Below, one piece after another: positions 1-7,938 of a DNA stretch of 40,591 nucleotides (position 1 is its first letter; every line of letters starts with the position of its first letter). A program made the position numbers and the translations under genes. The stretch spans positions 1 through 40,591 of the forward strand of contig NZ_FOIL01000001.1 in assembly GCF_900101295.1 (NCBI RefSeq). The letters run 5' to 3'. Below the pieces are notes generated by a model. The model ran no database searches, was not told where the DNA came from, and was given only the letters and a program-made list of their open reading frames with translations. This stretch comes from [Clostridium] aminophilum (GTDB lineage: Bacteria; Bacillota; Clostridia; Lachnospirales; Lachnospiraceae).

Positions 1-1
1 A

Positions 2-121
2 GTGGGCAACCGTGTCCTGTTCATGGCAGACGGCAGACTGATCGAAGAGGGAACTCCGGACGACATCTTCAATCACCCGAAGAGCGAACGACTGAAGGAT
101 TTCCTGAGTAAAGTACTGTAA
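2..121 (+). CDS. ABC transporter ATP-binding protein, C-terminal fragment
   Basis: The window opens inside this gene; only the last 39 codons are present, ending with TAA. The visible residues include FMADGRLIEEGTPDDIF, the typical end of the nucleotide-binding subunit of polar amino acid ABC transporters (GlnQ/HisP type), where a 'dG.ivE.G.p..if..p' strand follows the H-loop. It would hydrolyse ATP on the cytoplasmic face to drive substrate import. The Walker and signature motifs lie outside the window, so the substrate class is inferred only from this tail. A strong terminator follows directly. Confidence 0.8.
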   Translation: MGNRVLFMADGRLIEEGTPDDIFNHPKSERLKDFLSKVL

Positions 122-128
122 AGATGAT

Positions 129-166
129 GCCGTCGGCCTGTGTCTGGCCGGCGGCTGTTTTTGTTT
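129..166 (+). terminator. Rho-independent terminator of the ABC transporter gene
   Basis: GCCGTCGGCC (129-138) pairs with GGCCGGCGGC (146-155), with one G-U pair and a 7-nt loop, followed by a T-rich run TGTTTTTGTTT. It begins 8 nt after the stop codon. Confidence 0.85.
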
Positions 167-204
167 CATAGGAAATTTCTCCGAAATTCCCTATGAAACA
201 AAAA
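158..204. repeat. Long inverted repeat after the terminator
   Basis: A 22-nt arm (158-179) faces its reverse complement (183-204) with one mismatch and a 3-nt loop. The left arm overlaps the T-run of the terminator. Its core of 19 nt, ATAGGAAATTTCTCCGAAA (168-186), recurs as a direct repeat at 344-362, so the GC-rich stretch between them is bracketed by two copies. This suggests a small inserted or mobile non-coding element, but no transposase is present. Confidence 0.6.
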
Positions 205-282
205 CGCTCCGCAAGGATGCGCACGCCGCTGTAAGGAAGCTGTCACCTAACGGTGACCAGCGGCGGCGCGCAAAGTCCGCGG

Positions 283-340
283 GGCTCCCCTCAGGACTGA
301 GGGGATGGGGGAGCCGAAGTCCGCTTGCGGACTTTGTTCT
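283..340. repeat. Dispersed palindromic repeat, copy A
   Basis: This copy shares a continuous block with 14900-14960: a palindrome centred on CAGGACTG, then GAGCC, then an 8-bp hairpin AAGTCCGC-TT-GCGGACTT and TTGTTC. In copy A the left arm of the palindrome lacks 'CATCCC' relative to copy B and the right arm has one extra G. It lies in the 335-nt gap between the ABC gene and the M20 gene; I see no gene there, only this repeat, the inverted repeat at 158-204 and the bracketing 19-nt repeats. Confidence 0.75.
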
Positions 341-456
341 TTTATAGGAAATTTCTCCGAAAATCCTTATACCACACAAAAAAAAGGAATTCGGGGAGGG
401 ACATACCGGGCTCCGTTTTGGACCGGCAAAAGAAAAAGAGCAGAAGAGGAGAAGAT

Positions 457-1896
457 ATGGACAGCATTAAACAGTGTGCAGTGGAGTATATTGACAGGAA
501 TAAAAAGATTTTTACGGGCATCAGCGATGAGATCTGGGCGAATCCCGAGCTGAGCCTCAAGGAATTTAAAGCAGAGAAAGTCTATGCGGAGGCATTGAAG
601 AATGCGGGATTTGAGGTGACGGAAGGCGCCTTTGGCATCGAGACCGCCGTTATGGGAAAGTTCGGCCACGGCCGGCCGTATATCGGCATTCTGGGTGAGT
701 ATGACGCTCTCAGCGGCCTGAGCCAGGAAAAGGGGATCGCGGAACACCGTCCGATTACGGAAGGAGGAAACGGCCACGGCTGCGGACATAATATGCTCGG
801 AGCGGGGGCATTTGCCGCAGCCTGTGCGGTCCGTGCGTATCTCGCGGAGAATCCGGACCGGGAAGGAACGGTATTTTTTTATGGCTGTCCCGGCGAAGAG
901 GGTGGTGCCAGCAAAGCATTTTTTGCCAGAGACGGTGTCTGGGCAGAACTCGACGCGGCGCTGACCTGGCATCCGGAAGACGTCAATGAAGTGCGCACGG
1001 GAACCTGCAATTCCTGCATTCAGATTCTCTACGATTTCCACGGTGTTTCGGCACATGCGGCGGGAGATCCGTGGGACGGCCGGAGTGCGCTGGATGCGGC
1101 GGAACTGATGAACACCGGCGTTCAGTATCTGAGAGAGCACATGACCAGCGACTGCCGGGTGCACTACGCGTTTCTGAACGCCGGCGGTGTCTCGCCCAAC
1201 GTGGTGCAGGACCGCGCGTCCGTTCTGTATATGATCCGTTCCATTGATGTGAAGGATTCCGTAAAACTCGTAGAAAGAGTGGACAAGATCGCGGCAGGAG
1301 CGGCTATGATGACGGAGACGACATTTACCCGTCAGTTCATCGACGGCACAGCGAATCTCGTGCCGAACTTTACGCTGGAAGAACTGCTCTACCGGAATTT
1401 CGAGGAAGTGGGACTTCCGGAATACACGGAAGAGGAGCTGACCTTTGCACAGGCACTTCGGGCAACCTGCAACGAGAACCCGGCGCCGGGTACCGCGTCG
1501 AAGTTCGACGATGCCATCGCGCGCCGGGCGGCGGAGCTGAGCGATCACGGGAAAAAAGCCATCAACGACTTCCTGATGCCGCTTTATCACTCCACCGGTT
1601 TCCGCGCCGGAAGCACGGATGTGGGCGATGTGAGCTGGCAGACGCCGACCGCACAGATTCATTGTGCTGGGTTTGTCAGCGGTGCGGCCGGTCACAGCTG
1701 GCAAAATGTTTCCTGCGGCGGTTCGACGATCGGACACAAAGCGCTGCTGGAAGCGGGAAAAGTGCTGGCCTGCACGGCGATTGATCTGATGCGCGATCCG
1801 GAAGTTCTGGCGAAGGCGAAAGAAGAATTTAAAGAGAGAACTGCGGGGGGATATGTATGCCCGATCGAGGACGGAGCGGTGCCGACGGCGCTGTGA
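457..1896 (+). CDS. M20 family metallopeptidase / amidohydrolase (AbgB-like)
   Basis: This 479-residue cytoplasmic enzyme matches the M20 amidohydrolases that cleave N-acyl or peptide-like amide bonds, closest in style to p-aminobenzoyl-glutamate hydrolase subunit B (AbgB). Metal-binding motifs are visible: GGNGHGCGHNMLG near residue 105, GCPGEEGG near 147 and TWHPEDVN near 170, followed by the lid/dimerisation part (VSAHAAGDPWDGRSALDA) and a C-terminal GHSWQ motif. The start at ATG 457 is chosen because AGAGGAGAAG lies just upstream; the reading frame stays open further 5' but without a ribosome site and through repeat sequence. The substrate is not determined. The stop codon lies within a 55-bp tandem repeat. 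Confidence 0.85.
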   Translation: MDSIKQCAVEYIDRNKKIFTGISDEIWANPELSLKEFKAEKVYAEALKNAGFEVTEGAFGIETAVMGKFGHGRPYIGILGEYDALSGLSQEKGIAEHRPITEGGNGHGCGHNMLGAGAFAAACAVRAYLAENPDREGTVFFYGCPGEEGGASKAFFARDGVWAELDAALTWHPEDVNEVRTGTCNSCIQILYDFHGVSAHAAGDPWDGRSALDAAELMNTGVQYLREHMTSDCRVHYAFLNAGGVSPNVVQDRASVLYMIRSIDVKDSVKLVERVDKIAAGAAMMTETTFTRQFIDGTANLVPNFTLEELLYRNFEEVGLPEYTEEELTFAQALRATCNENPAPGTASKFDDAIARRAAELSDHGKKAINDFLMPLYHSTGFRAGSTDVGDVSWQTPTAQIHCAGFVSGAAGHSWQNVSCGGSTIGHKALLEAGKVLACTAIDLMRDPEVLAKAKEEFKERTAGGYVCPIEDGAVPTAL

Positions 1897-2002
1897 GTCC
1901 GAAACAGTCCGAAGGAAGGTGCGGATTGTCGGAATATGGAAGACATTGTGAGTCCGAAACGGTCCGGAGAAAAATGCGGATTGTCGGGATATGGAAGACG
2001 GA
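1893..2002 (+). repeat. 55-bp tandem repeat, two copies
   Basis: Unit 1 (1893-1947) and unit 2 (1948-2002) are the same 55-nt sequence with about eight substitutions, both beginning GTGAGTCCGAAAC. The first unit carries the stop codon of the M20 gene. The rest of the gap to the next gene (2003-2189) shows no gene, promoter or terminator that I can support. Confidence 0.85.
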
Positions 2003-2189
2003 TATAAGCCGGAATGGAATAAAATGAAACTGTTCGCACGGCGGAAGACAGACCGCCTGGATCGGGTGATGCGCCGGGCAGGGGAAACGGGCTGCGGTCT
2101 TGTGGGTATCTTTCGGTTGGGATATAATGAAAAAGACAGCGGCAGGAACTGCCGCAGGTGGGATGTTTATTTTGGGAGGAGAAACAGCA

Positions 2190-3230
2190 ATGCTAAATTT
2201 CAGCAGTGATTATATTAAAACCTGCCATCCGGAGATCCTGAAGACACTTCAGGATTCGCTGGCGACGACGCATACCGGGTACGGAACCGATGATATCTGC
2301 GCGGAAGCGAAAAAGCGAATTGCGGAACAGACGGGAACCGATCCGGAGGATATCTTTTTTGTCAGCGGAGGAACACAGACCAATCAGCTTGCCATCGATA
2401 CCATGCTGAAAGAGTATGAGGGCGTGATCTCCGCCGATACCGGCCATGTGAACACACACGAGGCCGGGGCGATCGAATATACGGGGCACAAGGTGATGCA
2501 TGTTCCGGGACACAACGGTCTGATCGACGCCGGAGAATTGAAGGATTTTGTTGAGACCTTTTATCAGGACGGAAATCATGAGCATATGGTTTTTCCGGGC
2601 ATGGTCTATATCAGCTTTCCGACGGAGTACGGCACGCTGTACACGAAAAAACAGCTGGCGGACATCGCCGCCGTTTGCCGTGAGTACCACATGATTTTCT
2701 ATCTGGACGGCGCGCGTCTCGGTTACGGACTTGCCGCGGATACCGATGTGACGCTTCGCGACATCGCGGAGCTGACCGATGCATTTTACATCGGAGGCAC
2801 CAAGGTCGGGGCGATGCTGGGGGAGGCACTGGTGTTCACGAAGCATAACACACCGTCCCATTTTGTGCATCGGCTCAAAAAACACGGCGCGCTGATGGCG
2901 AAGGGCTGGATCATGGGTGCCCAGTTTGAGACGCTTTTCCGCGATGGCCTGTATGGACGGATCTCCGCCAATGCGATTGAAAAAGCGAGGGATCTCCGCC
3001 GGGGGCTGGAGAAGAGAGGATTCCGCTTCTGGCTGGATTCTCCGACCAATCAGCAGTTTGTCGTGCTTGAAAACGGCTTTGCGGACCGGCTTCAGAAGGA
3101 AGTCGTTCTCTCCTACTGGGAGAAGGCGGATGAAGAGCATACGGTTTACCGATTCGCGACAAACTGGGCGACGACCGGAGAAGATCTGGACGAACTCTGG
3201 AAAGTGATGGACCGGATTTCTGCGTTGTGA
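2190..3230 (+). CDS. Threonine-aldolase family PLP enzyme (beta-eliminating lyase)
   Basis: The 346-residue protein belongs to the PLP fold-type I family that includes low-specificity L-threonine aldolase, which splits threonine to glycine and acetaldehyde. Signs are the N-terminal NFSSDYIKTCHPEIL, the HTGYGTDD segment, FVSGGTQTNQLAI for phosphate binding, DGARLGYG with the ring-contacting Asp, and YIGGTKVGA, whose Lys (about 205) should hold PLP. ATG 2190 is preferred over upstream in-frame ATGs because GGGAGGA lies 9 nt before it. Many clostridial members of this family are annotated simply as aminotransferase class V or I/II; the exact substrate is not visible. Confidence 0.85.
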   Translation: MLNFSSDYIKTCHPEILKTLQDSLATTHTGYGTDDICAEAKKRIAEQTGTDPEDIFFVSGGTQTNQLAIDTMLKEYEGVISADTGHVNTHEAGAIEYTGHKVMHVPGHNGLIDAGELKDFVETFYQDGNHEHMVFPGMVYISFPTEYGTLYTKKQLADIAAVCREYHMIFYLDGARLGYGLAADTDVTLRDIAELTDAFYIGGTKVGAMLGEALVFTKHNTPSHFVHRLKKHGALMAKGWIMGAQFETLFRDGLYGRISANAIEKARDLRRGLEKRGFRFWLDSPTNQQFVVLENGFADRLQKEVVLSYWEKADEEHTVYRFATNWATTGEDLDELWKVMDRISAL

Positions 3231-3313
3231 ACCTGATCGGGGTGAGAACGGGAGAGCTGAAGTCGGAGAAAAGCGAATATTTTGTGATAATACGGGATTC
3301 AGGAGGAATAAGT

Positions 3314-4147
3314 ATGCAGATCAAAACAGTGAAAGCAGTATATTTCAGTCCGGTGGCGAACACAAAAAAAGTGGTGGAGGCGGCCGCAAAGGTGATGGCA
3401 TTCCAGCTCAGCGTGCCGATGGAGGTTTTGGATTTTACCCTTCCGGCGGCGAGGACACACTCGTACTCCTTCGGAAGTGACGAGCTGGTCGTATTCGGCG
3501 TTCCGACCTATGCGGGCCGTGTGCCGAACAAGGTTCTTCCTTTTGTGAAGGAGCTGTTCCACGGCGAGGAGACACCGGCAGTACCGATTGTCACCTTCGG
3601 CAACCGGAATTACGATGACTCGCTGGCGGAACTCCGCAACGAGCTGGAGCACAATGGCTTCCGCACCTTCGCGGCTGCGGCATTTTCCTGCAGACATGTA
3701 TTTTCCAATAAGATCAACATGCTCCGTCCGGATCAGGCGGATATGAAGGTTCTGAGTGAGTTTGCGGAAAAGGCGGCGCAGAAGCTGAAGGATGCGCGAA
3801 AGACAGAGGATCTTGGAAGTCCGGTGCAGGTGAAGGGAAATGATCCCGTCGGCCCGTACTACCGTCCGCTGGGCACAGACGGCCAGCCGGCAGTCTTCCT
3901 CAAGGCAAAGCCGCTGACCAACCCGGAGCGCTGCGACGAGTGCGGTCTGTGTGCGGAAGTCTGTCCCCTCGGATCCATTGACCCGAAGGATGTCTATTCG
4001 GTTCCGGGCGTCTGTATCAAGTGCATGGCCTGCGTGCGCAAATGTCCGCAGCGGGCAAAATACTTTGAGGACGAGGCGTTTCTGTCGCACATTGCGATGC
4101 TGGATCAGAATTATACGAAGCGAAAAGAACCGGAAGTGTTTATCTGA
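3314..4147 (+). CDS. EFR1-type flavodoxin-ferredoxin fusion protein
   Basis: This 277-residue protein joins an N-terminal flavodoxin-like domain (residues about 5-170, with FSPVANTKKVVEAAA as the FMN phosphate loop and FGVPTYAGRVPNKV) to a C-terminal pair of 4Fe-4S clusters. The cluster ligands are in CDECGLCAEVCP (from C207) and CIKCMACVRKCP. Such EFR1 proteins are predicted soluble electron carriers with no fixed partner. The start at ATG 3314 follows AGGAGG at 3301-3306; an in-frame upstream start overlaps the previous gene but lacks a ribosome site. The gene is followed 14 nt later by the cysteine desulfurase, so co-transcription is likely. Confidence 0.85.
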   Translation: MQIKTVKAVYFSPVANTKKVVEAAAKVMAFQLSVPMEVLDFTLPAARTHSYSFGSDELVVFGVPTYAGRVPNKVLPFVKELFHGEETPAVPIVTFGNRNYDDSLAELRNELEHNGFRTFAAAAFSCRHVFSNKINMLRPDQADMKVLSEFAEKAAQKLKDARKTEDLGSPVQVKGNDPVGPYYRPLGTDGQPAVFLKAKPLTNPERCDECGLCAEVCPLGSIDPKDVYSVPGVCIKCMACVRKCPQRAKYFEDEAFLSHIAMLDQNYTKRKEPEVFI

Positions 4148-4161
4148 ACAAGGGAGTAATA

Positions 4162-5364
4162 TTGGTGGAACAGCATCATAACCGGATTTATCTGGATCAT
4201 GCGGCGACAACGCGGACGCGGCAGGAGGCCGTGGCCGCGATGCTGCCGTATTTTACTGATTTCTATGGAAACCCGAGTTCCGTCTATGATTTTGCGGCGG
4301 AGCCGAAGCGGGCCATCGCCGCGGCGAGAAAGACGATTGCGGACAGCATCGGCGCTTCGGTTTCGGAGATCTTTTTTACCTCCGGCGGTTCCGAATCGGA
4401 CAACTGGGCGCTGACCGCAGCGGCGGAACTGGGGGAAAAAGAAGGAAAAAAACATATCATTACGACGGCCATCGAGCACCATGCGATTCTGCACACCTGC
4501 GCGTATCTTGAGGAACGCGGTTTTTCCGTGACGTATCTTCAGTCGGATGAGCAGGGCTATATCTCACCGGAAGCGGTGGAGAAAGCGATCCGTCCGGATA
4601 CCTGCCTTATCTCGGTGATGGCAGCCAACAATGAGATCGGAACGATCGAACCAATCCGCGAGATCGGAATGGTGGCCCGCAAATACGGGATCCTGTTTCA
4701 CACCGACGCCGTTCAGGCGTACGGACATATGCGCATCGACGTGAACGAATGCGGGATCGATATGATGAGCACATCGGCGCACAAGCTGAACGGACCGCGC
4801 GGCGTCGGATTTCTCTATATCCGCCGCGGCGTCAAAGTCCGTTCGTTCATCCGCGGCGGTGCCCAGGAGCATGGCCGGAGAGCGGGAACAGAAAACACGC
4901 CGGGGATTGTTGGTTTCGGGAAAGCGGCAGAACTTGCCTTTGCCGAGCTGGAGGAACATGCGGAAACGGAACGGAAACTGCGGGACCATCTGCTTGACCG
5001 GATTCTCACAGAGATTCCGGATACGGTTCTGAACGGGCCGGAGACCGGGGAGAAGAATTCGGGAAGGCTTTGGAATAATATCAATGTCACATTTCGCGGC
5101 GCAGACGCCGAATCGATCCTGATTATGCTGGATATGCAGGGCATCTGCGCATCCGGCGGCAGCGCGTGCGCATCGGGATCCCTTGATCCGTCCCATGTTC
5201 TGACGGCCATTGGCCGTTCGGAGGAGGATGCGAGAGCGTCCGTCCGTCTGACCGTGGGCTGTGAGAATACCGAGGAAGAGATGGACTACACGGCAGAACG
5301 TCTGAAGGAGATCGTGGCGAGAATCCGCAGAATGCGTTCTGCGGAACACGGCGGAGACCGATGA
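4162..5364 (+). CDS. Cysteine desulfurase (NifS/IscS family)
   Basis: This PLP enzyme of about 400 residues removes sulfur from cysteine as an enzyme-bound persulfide for thio-cofactors, Fe-S clusters and tRNA thiolation. Visible features are IYLDHAATT at the N terminus, NPSSVYDFA, FTSGGSESDN, the TAIEHHA histidine motif, STSAHKLNGPRG with the PLP lysine (K208) and the loop GGSACASGSLDPSH with the catalytic cysteine (C336). The start is TTG 4162 or GTG 4165; AAGGGAG at 4150 fits both, GTG slightly better. MnmA lies 189 nt downstream, so supply of sulfur for tRNA 2-thiouridine is the likely main role. Confidence 0.92.
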   Translation: MVEQHHNRIYLDHAATTRTRQEAVAAMLPYFTDFYGNPSSVYDFAAEPKRAIAAARKTIADSIGASVSEIFFTSGGSESDNWALTAAAELGEKEGKKHIITTAIEHHAILHTCAYLEERGFSVTYLQSDEQGYISPEAVEKAIRPDTCLISVMAANNEIGTIEPIREIGMVARKYGILFHTDAVQAYGHMRIDVNECGIDMMSTSAHKLNGPRGVGFLYIRRGVKVRSFIRGGAQEHGRRAGTENTPGIVGFGKAAELAFAELEEHAETERKLRDHLLDRILTEIPDTVLNGPETGEKNSGRLWNNINVTFRGADAESILIMLDMQGICASGGSACASGSLDPSHVLTAIGRSEEDARASVRLTVGCENTEEEMDYTAERLKEIVARIRRMRSAEHGGDR

Positions 5365-5520
5365 TATCCGGAGAGAGGGACGGCCGAACATGGCGGCGGC
5401 CGGCGACCTCGGAGAGAGGACCGGCAGAACGCAGCGGTAGCCAGTGACCTCGGATAGAGGACCGGCGGAACACCTCAGTGGCCGGTGCTATCCGAAGACA
5501 GGACTGCCCGGATCATTTCG
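5363..5520 (+). repeat. 41-bp tandem repeat, about 3.5 copies
   Basis: Units start at 5363 (42 nt, degenerate), 5405 (41 nt), 5446 (41 nt) and 5487 (partial). Units two and three share GACCTCGGA(G/T)AGAGGACCGG and a similar tail; the outer units are more diverged. The array begins at the stop codon of the cysteine desulfurase and ends just before the ribosome site of mnmA, so it forms most of the spacer between two probably co-transcribed genes. Confidence 0.75.
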
Positions 5521-5553
5521 GAAGAGCGTCTGAAGACAGAGACAGGAGAATAC

Positions 5554-6639
5554 ATGTCAGAAAAGAAGAAAGTAGTAGTAGGAATGTCCGGAGGCGTCGA
5601 TTCCTCCGTGGCGGCATGGCTGCTGAAAGAACAGGGATATGATGTGATCGGCGTGACCATGCAGATCTGGCAGAGTGAGGACGCCTGTGCGGTGGAGGAA
5701 AACGGCGGTTGCTGCGGCGTCAGCGCGGTCGAGGATGCCAGACGCGTGGCAGAGACCATCGGAATACCCTATTATGTCATGAACTTCCGGAATGAATTCC
5801 GGAAGAACGTCATTGATTATTTCATCGATGAGTACCGGAAGGGAAGGACACCGAATCCGTGCATCGCGTGCAACCGCTATGTGAAGTGGGAGTCACTTCT
5901 CCGCCGCAGTATGGAGATCGGCGCGGATTTCATCGCGACCGGACATTACGCGCGAAAAGAGCAGCTGCCGAACGGAAGATACGCTGTGCGCAATTCCGTG
6001 ACTGCCGAGAAGGACCAGACCTATGCGCTGTATAACCTGACTCAGTTCCAGCTGGAGCATACCCTTTTTCCGGACGGGGCTTACACCAAACCGGAGATCC
6101 GACGGATCGCCGACGAAGCCGGAATTCCGGTGGCGAACAAACCGGACAGCCAGGAAATCTGTTTTGTGTCAGATGGGGATTATGCGTCGTATATCGAGGA
6201 GAATAGCGATTACCGCGCAGTTCCGGGTAATTTTGTCGATAAGGACGGAAATGTCCTTGGTCGGCACCGAGGGATCATTCATTACACGGTCGGACAGCGC
6301 AGAGGACTGGACCTCCCGATGGGGCGGAGAGTTTTTGTGACGGAAGTCCGGCCGGAGACCAATGAAGTCGTCGTCGGTGAGGGACAGGATGTCTTTGCCG
6401 GCCGTCTGGTCTGTGACCGCCTCAACTGGATGGGAGTTCCGGAGCCGGCGATTGGAGAAGAAATGCGTGCACTGGTGAAAATCCGTTATGCGCACCGGGG
6501 ATCCATGGCGACGGTGCGCCGTATCGATGAGACTAGGGCCGAGTGCATCTTCGACGAGCCGGTCCGCGCGATCACGCCGGGACAGGCGGCTGTCTTTTAT
6601 CAGGACGACTGGATCGCCGGCGGCGGAACAATTCTGTGA
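5554..6639 (+). CDS. mnmA: tRNA-specific 2-thiouridylase MnmA
   Basis: MnmA activates U34 of tRNA-Lys, -Glu and -Gln with ATP and inserts sulfur to make s2U34. The 361-residue protein has the N-type PP-loop GMSGGVDSSVAA (residues about 10-21), TPNPCIACNRYVKW with catalytic C103, GHYARK, KDQTYALYNL, and the second cysteine in SQEICFVSDGDY (C203), followed by the C-terminal beta-barrel (HYTVGQRRGLDLP and GQAAVFYQDD). ATG 5554 is chosen from the AGGAGA just upstream and the family N terminus; the frame is open 23 codons earlier but runs into the 41-bp repeats. The sulfur donor gene is adjacent. Confidence 0.96.
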   Translation: MSEKKKVVVGMSGGVDSSVAAWLLKEQGYDVIGVTMQIWQSEDACAVEENGGCCGVSAVEDARRVAETIGIPYYVMNFRNEFRKNVIDYFIDEYRKGRTPNPCIACNRYVKWESLLRRSMEIGADFIATGHYARKEQLPNGRYAVRNSVTAEKDQTYALYNLTQFQLEHTLFPDGAYTKPEIRRIADEAGIPVANKPDSQEICFVSDGDYASYIEENSDYRAVPGNFVDKDGNVLGRHRGIIHYTVGQRRGLDLPMGRRVFVTEVRPETNEVVVGEGQDVFAGRLVCDRLNWMGVPEPAIGEEMRALVKIRYAHRGSMATVRRIDETRAECIFDEPVRAITPGQAAVFYQDDWIAGGGTIL

Positions 6640-6750
6640 GCGGGAAACGGTGTTCCGGGGAAGCCGTGTCCGGGAATGGCGGTCCGGAAAAACGGACAGA
6701 AGAAAAACAAAATGCAAAGTGAACAGGAGAACGGAAGAACTTTGCCGACG

Positions 6751-6793
6751 GGCAGCCGGAGCACGGAAGTTGTGCTCCGGCTGCCTTTGTCTT
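6751..6793 (+). terminator. Terminator downstream of mnmA
   Basis: A perfect 14-bp stem GGCAGCCGGAGCAC / GTGCTCCGGCTGCC with a 7-nt loop is followed by TTTGTCTT. It lies 112 nt after the mnmA stop. The remainder of 6640-6930 carries no gene that I can support. Confidence 0.85.
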
Positions 6794-6938
6794 ACGCAAC
6801 AGAACCTTCTGTGGGACTGCGCACGCCGAAGAATGCGTGACGAAAAAGGCATGCCGATGAGCGCATGGCAAAAAATGCGGGCCGATGTCGTCTGTATGGA
6901 GACGATCTCTGAAAGTCCTTTCAAAATATAAAAAAAGG

Positions 6939-6967
6939 TCGACAATCATTTTATACAGCGTTATAAT
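6939..6967 (+). promoter_or_regulatory. Sigma-A-type promoter of the Etf/lactate dehydrogenase operon
   Basis: TCGACA (6939-6944) and TATAAT (6962-6967) are separated by exactly 17 nt. The predicted start near 6974 gives a leader of about 145 nt before etfB. Confidence 0.75.
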
Positions 6968-6982
6968 CTGCCCAGAACGATT

Positions 6983-7000
6983 TAACGCTTAAAAGCATTA
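6983..7000. promoter_or_regulatory. Operator-like palindrome downstream of the etfB promoter
   Basis: TAACGCTT-AA-AAGCATTA is an 18-bp palindrome with one mismatched pair, about 10 nt downstream of the predicted transcription start. Its size and place suit a dimeric repressor site, for instance of a GntR-type lactate regulator, but no regulator gene is present nearby, so the binder is unknown. Confidence 0.4.
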
Positions 7001-7118
7001 TGAGTTTAAAACATAAAACTGCTGAATTGAGAAAATAACAGATGGTTATACCGGTGCAAAACCGGAAGATACAACATCGAAACGTATTCCGAAGCACAAG
7101 CAGAAACGAGGCGGCATC

Positions 7119-7928
7119 ATGAAAATCTTTGTCTGTATGAAACAGGTTCCGGCGACGCAGAAAGTTGAGATCGATCCGGAAAGCGGTGCGATGAATCGAA
7201 GTTCCGACAACACCAGAACCAATCCGTACGATTACTTCGCGTTGGAAGCGGCACTGGAGATTCGGGATCAGGAAAAAGAAGAGTACGGGAAGGATTCCGC
7301 CGTGACCGTCATCACTATGGGGCCACCTTCCGCAGAAGAGATGATGAAGGATGCGTACGCAATGGGGGCTGATCAGGCTGTGATTCTCTCTGACCGGAAA
7401 TTTGCCGGAGCCGATGTGCTGGCGACCAGCTTCACCCTATCACAGGGGATTCAGGCGGAGGGCGGCTGTGACCTGATTCTGTGCGGACGGCAGACAACGG
7501 ACGGCGATACCGCGCAGGTGGGACCGGCTCTCGCGGAGCATCTTGGAATCCCGCATGCCGCATGGGTACGGGAGATCATCGATGTGACGGAGAAAGATAT
7601 CACCGTCCGGCAGGATTTTGCCGGTGTGACGCAGATCTCAAGAATTCCGTTTCCGTGTCTGATTACCGTTGACAAGGATATGTGTGTGCCGAGACTTCCG
7701 TCATACCGCAGAAAACGCGAGACGGCGGATCGTCCGGTCCGGATTCTTTCCTTTCACGACCTTCCGGTCCGGGATCTCACCCGGTACGGCCTGATCGGTT
7801 CACCGACTTCGGTGGAGCGGATGTTTGCACCGTCGGCGGCACGGGGACAGGAATACATCGAGGGCGCGGACGGCGCCGAAAAAGCACGCAGAATGCTGGA
7901 CATTCTGAGAAAAGAAAAACTGATCTGA
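7119..7928 (+). CDS. etfB: Electron transfer flavoprotein subunit beta (LctB-like)
   Basis: This 269-residue protein is the small subunit of an Etf heterodimer. It begins MKIFVCMKQVPATQKVEID and contains RTNPYDYFALEAAL and the nucleotide-binding GRQTTDGDTAQVGPALAE, both hallmark EtfB motifs. In flavin-based electron-bifurcating Etfs this subunit holds the bifurcating FAD. Its neighbours, a ferredoxin-fused EtfA and a GlcD-type flavoprotein, match the lctBCD order known from Acetobacterium woodii, where lactate oxidation with NAD+ is driven by simultaneous oxidation of reduced ferredoxin. The ribosome site GAGGCGG is modest. etfA starts 10 nt after the stop. Confidence 0.92.
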   Translation: MKIFVCMKQVPATQKVEIDPESGAMNRSSDNTRTNPYDYFALEAALEIRDQEKEEYGKDSAVTVITMGPPSAEEMMKDAYAMGADQAVILSDRKFAGADVLATSFTLSQGIQAEGGCDLILCGRQTTDGDTAQVGPALAEHLGIPHAAWVREIIDVTEKDITVRQDFAGVTQISRIPFPCLITVDKDMCVPRLPSYRRKRETADRPVRILSFHDLPVRDLTRYGLIGSPTSVERMFAPSAARGQEYIEGADGAEKARRMLDILRKEKLI

Positions 7929-7938
7929 GGAGGGCGGC

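Noticed and set aside
283-340. Similarity between the dispersed repeat (CCCCTCAGGACTGAGGGG) and the CRISPR repeat (CCCCTCGCATGAGGGG)
   Set aside because: Only the short G/C hairpin arms agree; the flanks, including the GTGGATTGAAAT end, do not.
367-1737. A 456-residue frame opposite the M20 gene and similar long frames opposite other GC-rich genes
   Set aside because: They are mirror frames caused by codon bias in the true genes and show no domains or ribosome sites.
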